A stretch of 10,872 nucleotides of DNA. It comes from an uncultured Flavobacterium sp. (lineage in GTDB: Bacteria > Bacteroidota > Bacteroidia > Flavobacteriales > Flavobacteriaceae). The notes under the pieces were generated by a model, which saw only the letters and a program-made list of their open reading frames with translations, searched no databases and was not told where the DNA came from. Shown here piece after piece: positions 6,216 through 10,872 of the stretch. The stretch covers positions 1-10,872 of the forward strand of contig NZ_CAMLIX010000175.1 of assembly GCF_946479975.1 (NCBI RefSeq). Reading direction: 5' to 3'. The position numbers and the translations under genes are program-made. Positions within the stretch are counted from its first letter, which is position 1, and every line of letters starts with the position of its first letter.

Positions 6216-7829
6216 TCATAACGGATTGTCTTTCAATTCTTGCTTCATTTCTTCCAAAGAAATTATTTTTGATTTTCCATCAGCATTATTTTCTTTCTGT
6301 TTTTTAACGGCTTCATCCTGATATTTTTTCAATTTGACCAAAGCCAGTTTATCATCAAACTTTCTAGCTTCCATACTATAATAAGAAGCTTTGCTGATGT
6401 GTCTTTTTACTTCGATTTTTTTCTGAATATCTAGCGAATCAATTTTTGCAATCAACAATTGATTTTGTGCATCACCTTGCTCCTGCTCGATTTTGTAACG
6501 TTTAATTTCATCCAGAGAAAGTCTTTGCTGAATTGAAGTTACACTATTATTTTTTTCGCTTTCGCGGATTTTCTTCTTATACTCCTGATTTTCCTCAACT
6601 GCGATTTTTTCGACCTTATTCATTAAACCAGCATATACTTTTCTGTTTTCTGCCAATTCTTTTTTCAGTTGAGACGATAATTCATTTGTTTTATTAATTC
6701 CTTCAGACGATTGTTTTTCCAGTCTTTTAGATTCTTCAATATTTAAAACATCCATTCGTTTTAATTCTTTCAAATCATTATTCATAGAATTTACCAACGA
6801 ATCTAATTTTGCCATTAAAATATCCTGAACATTTTTATTGGCTTCTAGAACCAAACGTAATTTTTCAACAGAATTTTCTTTAGAACCATTCATATCATTC
6901 AGATTCACTTTCAAATCATTAATTTTTATAATTTTCTGATTCATTTCTTTCTGAACAATCAAACGATCTTTCAAATCATCAATCTCAACCGTTTTGGCTT
7001 TTGTTTTTTCGACCACAACTTGTTTTTCGGCAAGAGCCAGCATCAATTCTTCACTTTCATTTGCAGGTTTTATTTCTTTTGTATTGATAGCCAATTTGTT
7101 TCCAACAATTAATCCGTTTACGATTTCAGGATTTTGAGATTCTAATTGATCGATTGAAATTCCGTATTTCTTAGCAATAGAGAATTTAGTTTCCTTAGCT
7201 TCCACAATATGAAAAACGGTTTCCTGATTAATTACTCGAACTCTTCCGTCTAACGTTTTTCTTTTGTTTGGAATTGAGATTGCCTGACCAATCTGCAATC
7301 CACTAATCAAAATGTCTTTATTTAAATTTTCTAAATCCTGAACCGAAACATTGTATTGCCTCGCAATGCTGAACAAAGATTCTTTTGCCACAACTTGATG
7401 TGTCGTTTTTGAAGAAATAGTAGTTTCTGTTTTATTTGAAATCTCTGAATTTTTCGGAATAATTAATTCCTGCCCAGTTTGAAGTCCGTTAGCCAAAATT
7501 TCTAAATTGGCATTTTGAATGGCTTCGACAGAAACATGGTATTGTTTAGACAAACCAAAAAGAGTTTCTTTTAGCGCAACAATATGAGTTTGCTGCTTTG
7601 ATTTTGTTTTTTCTGAATGAAGTGGAATCTTTAAAACCTGATTATCTTTGATTCCGTTTTGAGATTCGGGGTTGAGTTTGTAAATCTCGTCGATAGAAAC
7701 CTTGTATTTTTGGGCAATAAAATAAGCAGTTTCTCCTTTTTGAATTTGATGTTCAATAATTGAATCTTGCGCAGTTATTTTGTTAAAAGACAAAACAAAG
7801 ACAAGAGAAATCGTTAAAAGTTCTCTCAT
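6216..7829 (-). CDS. Secreted four-LysM coiled-coil protein, possibly truncated
   Basis: I place the start at the ATG 7827-7829, which gives a signal peptide (MRELLTISLVFVLSFNKITAQ). A GTG 20 codons upstream would bury it and lies across the putative promoter. The 537-residue product has four LysM domains at about 27-70, 82-125, 144-187 and 207-249. A long, highly charged Lys/Glu/Asn-rich region with heptad-like leucines follows from about 260 to the end, probably a coiled-coil rod. It is presumably periplasmic or envelope-attached through peptidoglycan. The frame closes at TGA 6216-6218 right after KDNPL, and the same frame then continues into a SPOR-like segment, so the original protein was probably about 635 residues. 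It is adjacent to another four-LysM gene with very similar LysM spacing, suggesting duplication or joint function. Confidence 0.85.
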   Translation of the reverse strand: MRELLTISLVFVLSFNKITAQDSIIEHQIQKGETAYFIAQKYKVSIDEIYKLNPESQNGIKDNQVLKIPLHSEKTKSKQQTHIVALKETLFGLSKQYHVSVEAIQNANLEILANGLQTGQELIIPKNSEISNKTETTISSKTTHQVVAKESLFSIARQYNVSVQDLENLNKDILISGLQIGQAISIPNKRKTLDGRVRVINQETVFHIVEAKETKFSIAKKYGISIDQLESQNPEIVNGLIVGNKLAINTKEIKPANESEELMLALAEKQVVVEKTKAKTVEIDDLKDRLIVQKEMNQKIIKINDLKVNLNDMNGSKENSVEKLRLVLEANKNVQDILMAKLDSLVNSMNNDLKELKRMDVLNIEESKRLEKQSSEGINKTNELSSQLKKELAENRKVYAGLMNKVEKIAVEENQEYKKKIRESEKNNSVTSIQQRLSLDEIKRYKIEQEQGDAQNQLLIAKIDSLDIQKKIEVKRHISKASYYSMEARKFDDKLALVKLKKYQDEAVKKQKENNADGKSKIISLEEMKQELKDNPL

Positions 7830-7860
7830 AAATAGTAGGTTATAAAAAATTAAGGCATTA

Positions 7861-7868
7861 CAAATGTA
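7861..7868 (-). promoter_or_regulatory. Putative -7 box of the LysM coiled-coil gene
   Basis: TACATTTG on the minus strand fits TAnnTTTG and ends 31 bases before the ATG at 7829. No clear TTG lies at the proper distance upstream. It supports the shorter start, because the GTG start at 7889 would lie upstream of this box. Confidence 0.4.
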
Positions 7869-7951
7869 ACTTAATTTTAAAAATGGCACTATTCTTATTG
7901 ATATGTTTGTTACAACTTATAACATTAAATATTTCTGTTCTGACCTATAAA

Positions 7952-7981
7952 CAAAAAATGCCCATAAAATATGGGCATTTT
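7952..7981 (-). terminator. Rho-independent terminator of guaA
   Basis: AAAATGCCCAT (7955-7965) and ATGGGCATTTT (7971-7981) form a perfect 11-base-pair stem with a 5-base loop, followed on the minus strand by a T-run (7953-7958). It begins about 25 bases after the guaA stop codon and separates guaA from the LysM gene. Confidence 0.93.
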
Positions 7982-8005
7982 GTTATTTAATCTATTGAAT
8001 AAGGC

Positions 8006-9535
8006 TTATTCCCACTCAATTGTTGCTGGTGGTTTTGAACTAATATCGTAAACCACACGATTTACTCCTTTTACTTTATTGATGATATCATTTGAAACTT
8101 TCATCAAGAAATCGTAAGGTAAATGAACCCAGTCAGCCGTCATTCCGTCTGTCGATTCTACAGCTCTAAGCGCCACTACTTTTTCATAAGTACGCTCATC
8201 ACCCATAACACCAACACTGTTTACAGGAAGCAAAATTGCTCCAGCCTGCCAAACTTTATCGTATAATCCCCAAGATTTTAATCCTTCGATGAAAACAGAA
8301 TCTACATCTTGTAAAATCTGAACTTTCTCTGGCGTAATATCTCCTAAAATTCTGATTGACAATCCAGGTCCTGGGAAAGGATGTCTTCCTAATAATTCTG
8401 GATCTATACCTAATGAAGCTCCAACTCTTCTTACTTCATCTTTGAAAAGCATTCTAAGTGGCTCAACAATTTTCAATTTCATATAATCTGGCAATCCACC
8501 AACGTTGTGGTGCGATTTAATAGTTGCCGATGGTCCTTTTACAGAAACCGATTCGATAACGTCAGGATAAATTGTTCCTTGCGCCAGCCATTTTACGTCT
8601 TCTAATAAGTGTGATTCATCATCAAAAACTTCGATAAATACACGACCAATTGTTTTACGTTTTGTTTCAGGATCGCTAATTCCGGCTAATTCGCCAAGAA
8701 AACGATCTCCGGCATCTACACCTTTTACATTTAATCCCATTCCTTTGTATTGATCTAATACATTTTGGAATTCGTTTTTACGTAAAAGTCCGTTGTTTAC
8801 GAAGATGCAGTATAAATTTTCTCCGATTGCTTTGTTTAATAAAACCGCTGCTACAGTAGAATCTACCCCTCCAGATAAACCAAGAACCACTTTATCGTTT
8901 CCTAATTTTTCTTTCAATTCTGCCACCATTTCTTCTACGAATGCATTTGGTGTAAAGTTTTGAGGAACCTCAGCAATTTTCACCAAAAAGTTCTCTAACA
9001 TTTTTGCTCCGTCTGTCGAGTGGTAAACTTCTGGATGATATTGAATTGCATAAGTAGTTTCGCCTTCAATTTTGTAAGCTGCGTATTCTACATCATGCGT
9101 ACTTGCTAATTTAACAGCATTTGTAGGAAGTCCTTTGATACTATCGCTATGACTCATCCAAACTTGGCTGTTTTCTGAAACTCCTTCAAAGAAAGTTTCG
9201 CCTTCTTTAATATAAGATAAATTTGCTCTTCCGTATTCTCTTGTGTTTGAAGCTGCTACTTCTCCACCACTGAAATGTGCTAAATATTGAGCTCCGTAAC
9301 AAACAGCAAGTAAAGGCATTTTACCTCTAATTTGCGATAAATCAGGATGTGGCGCATCTTCTCCTCTAACAGAAAAAGGGCTTCCTCCTAAAATTACGGC
9401 TTTATAACTTGATAAATCACTTGGAATGTGATTGTAAGGAAAAATTTCGCAGAATATATTTAATTCGCGAACTCTACGCGCAATAAGCTGAGTATATTGC
9501 GATCCGAAATCTAAAATAAGTACGTTGTGTTGCAT
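8006..9535 (-). CDS. guaA: GMP synthase (glutamine-hydrolysing)
   Basis: GuaA aminates XMP to GMP using ATP and glutamine, the last step of guanine nucleotide synthesis, in the cytoplasm. The N-terminal class I glutaminase domain carries the triad C79 (AVCYGAQ), H167 and E169 (YHPEV). The central ATP pyrophosphatase domain has the PP-loop SGGVDST at 221-227. The C-terminal dimerisation domain includes RHPFPGPGL and ends PPATIEWE, the usual family terminus. I choose the ATG at 9533-9535 ([13 protein letters not shown]), matching homologues and giving 509 residues; a TTG two codons upstream opens the same frame but is not needed. The gene has its own terminator and diverges from the lipoprotein gene. 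All motifs are intact, so it should be active. Confidence 0.98.
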   Translation of the reverse strand: MQHNVLILDFGSQYTQLIARRVRELNIFCEIFPYNHIPSDLSSYKAVILGGSPFSVRGEDAPHPDLSQIRGKMPLLAVCYGAQYLAHFSGGEVAASNTREYGRANLSYIKEGETFFEGVSENSQVWMSHSDSIKGLPTNAVKLASTHDVEYAAYKIEGETTYAIQYHPEVYHSTDGAKMLENFLVKIAEVPQNFTPNAFVEEMVAELKEKLGNDKVVLGLSGGVDSTVAAVLLNKAIGENLYCIFVNNGLLRKNEFQNVLDQYKGMGLNVKGVDAGDRFLGELAGISDPETKRKTIGRVFIEVFDDESHLLEDVKWLAQGTIYPDVIESVSVKGPSATIKSHHNVGGLPDYMKLKIVEPLRMLFKDEVRRVGASLGIDPELLGRHPFPGPGLSIRILGDITPEKVQILQDVDSVFIEGLKSWGLYDKVWQAGAILLPVNSVGVMGDERTYEKVVALRAVESTDGMTADWVHLPYDFLMKVSNDIINKVKGVNRVVYDISSKPPATIEWE

Positions 9536-9538
9536 GCG

Positions 9539-9546
9539 CAAAAATA
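9539..9546 (-). promoter_or_regulatory. Putative -7 box of guaA next to the start codon
   Basis: TATTTTTG on the minus strand fits TAnnTTTG and ends only three bases before the guaA ATG (9535). If used, the mRNA would be leaderless or nearly so. No -33 TTG at standard spacing was found; the nearest is 29 bases away and lies in the palindrome upstream. Confidence 0.35.
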
Positions 9547-9565
9547 CTTTTTATATTCGAAAATG

Positions 9566-9615
9566 AAAAATCGGAACAATGAAAAAATTTATTTTTTTTT
9601 CAACGTTCCGATTTT
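9566..9615. repeat. Long palindrome upstream of guaA
   Basis: AAAATCGGAAC (9567-9577) is perfectly inverted as GTTCCGATTTT (9605-9615). After a two-base mismatch the arms resume as TGAAAAAA (9580-9587) and TTTTTTCA (9596-9603), around a short A/T loop. On the minus strand the structure is followed by a T-run, so it could act as a terminator or attenuator for leftward RNA, or as an operator. It ends about 30 bases before the guaA start. Confidence 0.7.
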
Positions 9616-9710
9616 AGGTTCAAAGAGACAAAGTTACAAAGGATCAAAGGTAAATTTAGAAGAGAAAATTCTTTGAACCTTTGTAACTTTGAACCTTTGT
9701 AACTCTAAAA
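9612..9710. repeat. Foldback of two inverted octanucleotide-period tracts
   Basis: The left arm has CAAAG at 9621, 9629, 9637 and 9645; the right arm has CTTTG at 9671, 9679, 9687 and 9695, all exactly 8 bases apart. The arms (9618-9649 and 9671-9702) match as inverted repeats at 26 of 32 positions around a 21-base loop. The outer ends are TTTTAG and CTAAAA. Each arm also contains TAACTTTG, a fit to the -7 consensus, pointing outward: minus strand 9629-9636 toward guaA and plus strand 9684-9691 toward the lipoprotein gene. Confidence 0.8.
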
Positions 9711-9766
9711 AAAACCTTTTTACTAAAAAACTCGTATCTACCAAAAAACCCAATTAAAATTTAACT

Positions 9767-10294
9767 ATGAAATCAAAATTTATTGCCCTTACTGTAATCT
9801 TATCTGTTTTCTTGACCTCTTGTAATACGGTTGATGATTTACTTAGCTTCAATATTTCGAATGAAGCTTCAATAAAAATCAAAAGTTCTTCGCCAATTAA
9901 TCTGCCTTCGGAAATAATCACTCCAGAAGTAACTACCAATTCTTCGGCTCAATTTGAAAACAATAAAACAAAAGCCAGTTTAGTAAAAGATGTAAAAATT
10001 AGATCGCTTAAATTAATAATCTCCGATCCTTCTGATAAAACTTTTACGTTTTTAAAGTCTGTTCATTTGTATATTTCAACAACAAATTCTGATGAAATTG
10101 AATTGGCGTACCAAGACAATATTAGCGCAACAACAAGTACAATCGATTTGATTTGTACCGATAAAAAATTGGATCAATATATTAAAGCTGACAGCTACAA
10201 AATAAGAACGCAAGTAACTTTGAAAGAAACATTAACGAAAGATGTTACCGTAAAAGCAGATATGAAGTTTAGAGTTACTGCAGATCCGTTTTAA
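9767..10294 (+). CDS. Small lipoprotein of unknown function
   Basis: I do not recognise this protein. The first 19 residues form a lipoprotein signal peptide with lipobox LTSC (C19), so it should be lipid-anchored in the envelope, in this group probably the outer membrane. The mature part (about 157 residues) is rich in Ser, Thr, Lys and Asp and has alternating hydrophobic residues suggesting a beta-sandwich, for example SLKLIISDPSDKTFTFLKSV, then YKIRTQVTLKE and VKADMKFRVTA near the end. There are no cysteines in obvious catalytic positions and no membrane segment after the signal. The ATG at 9767 follows an A-rich leader with no Shine-Dalgarno. It is monocistronic between two repeat regions, diverging from guaA. 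Codon use looks like that of its neighbours. Confidence 0.82.
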   Translation: MKSKFIALTVILSVFLTSCNTVDDLLSFNISNEASIKIKSSSPINLPSEIITPEVTTNSSAQFENNKTKASLVKDVKIRSLKLIISDPSDKTFTFLKSVHLYISTTNSDEIELAYQDNISATTSTIDLICTDKKLDQYIKADSYKIRTQVTLKETLTKDVTVKADMKFRVTADPF

Positions 10295-10295
10295 T

Positions 10296-10341
10296 CAAAG
10301 CAACAAAGATTCAAAGGAATAAAGGTTCAAAGAAAACGAAG
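10296..10341. repeat. Octanucleotide-period tract, CAAAG type, after the lipoprotein stop
   Basis: CAAAG units occur at 10296, 10304, 10312, 10320 (as TAAAG) and 10328, exactly 8 bases apart, with a decayed CGAAG at 10337. The first unit begins two bases after the stop codon. The three-base spacers vary. Confidence 0.8.
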
Positions 10342-10369
10342 TGTAAAAACTTGGTTCTTTTGAACCTTT
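10321..10369 (+). terminator. Possible terminator hairpin of the lipoprotein gene
   Basis: AAAGGTTCAAA (10321-10331) is perfectly inverted as TTTGAACCTTT (10359-10369), 11 base pairs with a 27-base loop. Only a broken T-rich stretch (CCTAATTTTA) follows. The left arm is part of the octanucleotide tract. The long loop and weak T-run make termination uncertain. Confidence 0.4.
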
Positions 10370-10547
10370 CCTAATTTTATCCCAAAACTACATCTATACT
10401 CCTTTCAATCTCTCAAAAAACCAAATCTTTTCCTTAATTTTATAAGGCCCTTTTACATCATTTCCCAATTATATTAAAATATAATCAGTAAGAAAGTTAA
10501 TCATAACCAATGTTGACTTCTGAATATTAATTTTAAAAATATAAAAA

Positions 10548-10872
10548 ATGAGTAAAATAGTTGCTGAACAATTAGTCGAAATGTTGGTAGAGGCTGGAGT
10601 AAAACGCGTCTATGCAGTTACAGGAGACAGTTTAAATCATTTTAATGATGCAGTACGCAGAAACGGAAAAATAAAATGGATTCACGTACGCCATGAAGAA
10701 GTTGGAGCATACGCCGCTGCGGCCGAAGCAGAACTTGACGGATTTGCGGTTTGTGCCGGAAGTTGTGGCCCCGGACACGTTCACCTAATTAACGGTTTGT
10801 ACGATGCACATCGCTCTCACGTACCTTTGCTTGCCATTGCTTCTACCATTAATACTGGTGAAATGGGAATGG
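10548..10872 (+). CDS. Thiamine-diphosphate pyruvate oxidase/dehydrogenase (PoxB-like), N-terminal part
   Basis: The visible 108 codons are the start of the pyrimidine-binding domain of a thiamine-diphosphate enzyme. They line up closely with E. coli PoxB, the quinone-linked pyruvate dehydrogenase that makes acetate and CO2 from pyruvate at the membrane. VTGDSLN lies at residues 24-30, RHEE at 48-51 with E50 in the place of the cofactor-activating glutamate, and CAGSCGPGHVHLINGL at 69-84. The start ATG is preceded by an A-rich run typical of this group. The gene runs off the right edge, so the FAD-binding and membrane-binding parts cannot be checked. Acetolactate synthase or another family member is less likely, because the GDSLN and CAGSCGPG stretches favour PoxB. 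Confidence 0.85.
   Translation, partial: MSKIVAEQLVEMLVEAGVKRVYAVTGDSLNHFNDAVRRNGKIKWIHVRHEEVGAYAAAAEAELDGFAVCAGSCGPGHVHLINGLYDAHRSHVPLLAIASTINTGEMGM

Noticed and set aside
6216..6218. TGA read as selenocysteine
   Set aside because: There is no selenoprotein family match around it (context KDNPL-stop-ADKTV) and no evident SECIS-like hairpin directly downstream.
9536..9615. Purine (guanine) riboswitch upstream of guaA
   Set aside because: There is one long palindrome, not a three-way junction with two loop-paired stems, and too little distance to the start codon.
9754..9939. Minus-strand open frame of 61 codons at the start of the lipoprotein gene
   Set aside because: It covers the complement of a clear lipoprotein signal peptide and shows no motif.

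Overview
The window is low-GC DNA (roughly one third G+C by eye). Its genes, A-rich start contexts without a clear Shine-Dalgarno, and repeated TAnnTTTG-type -7 promoter boxes all point to a Flavobacterium-like member of the Bacteroidota. Proteins typical of that group include a 642-residue NagB/PIG-L fusion, a LysM plus PBP1 protein and a DUF3820 protein. The first ~91 bases are the exception: they are GC-rich, do not continue the pyrG reading frame, and look like a chimeric join to unrelated DNA.

Layout on the minus strand, in transcription order (right to left): guaA (GMP synthase) with its own terminator; a secreted four-LysM coiled-coil protein cut by an in-frame TGA from a SPOR-like C-terminal part; a secreted four-LysM plus PBP1-like protein whose stop codon overlaps the start of an OsmC-family gene, the pair ending in a strong terminator; a 460-base regulatory gap; the NagB/PIG-L fusion with its own terminator; a small DUF3820 gene; and the first 47 codons of pyrG. 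On the plus strand, diverging from guaA, are a small unrecognised lipoprotein gene and, at the right edge, the start of a PoxB-type thiamine-diphosphate enzyme.

The proteins are a mixture of nucleotide biosynthesis (GuaA, PyrG), amino-sugar catabolism (NagB fusion), envelope proteins that probably bind peptidoglycan (the two LysM proteins), peroxide defence (OsmC) and pyruvate metabolism (PoxB-like). I see no phage, CRISPR, RNA gene, insertion sequence or classical defence system.

The most interesting non-coding signal is a family of degenerate tandem repeats with an exact 8-base period (CTTTGnnn/nnnCAAAG and CTTAGnnn forms). It occurs in five tracts in three intergenic regions: two flank the nagB terminator, two form a foldback between guaA and the lipoprotein gene, and one starts just after the lipoprotein stop codon. 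Other notable points are the in-frame TGA, helically spaced TGC half-sites with a duplicated 16-mer in front of the nagB fusion, and a long palindrome just upstream of guaA.
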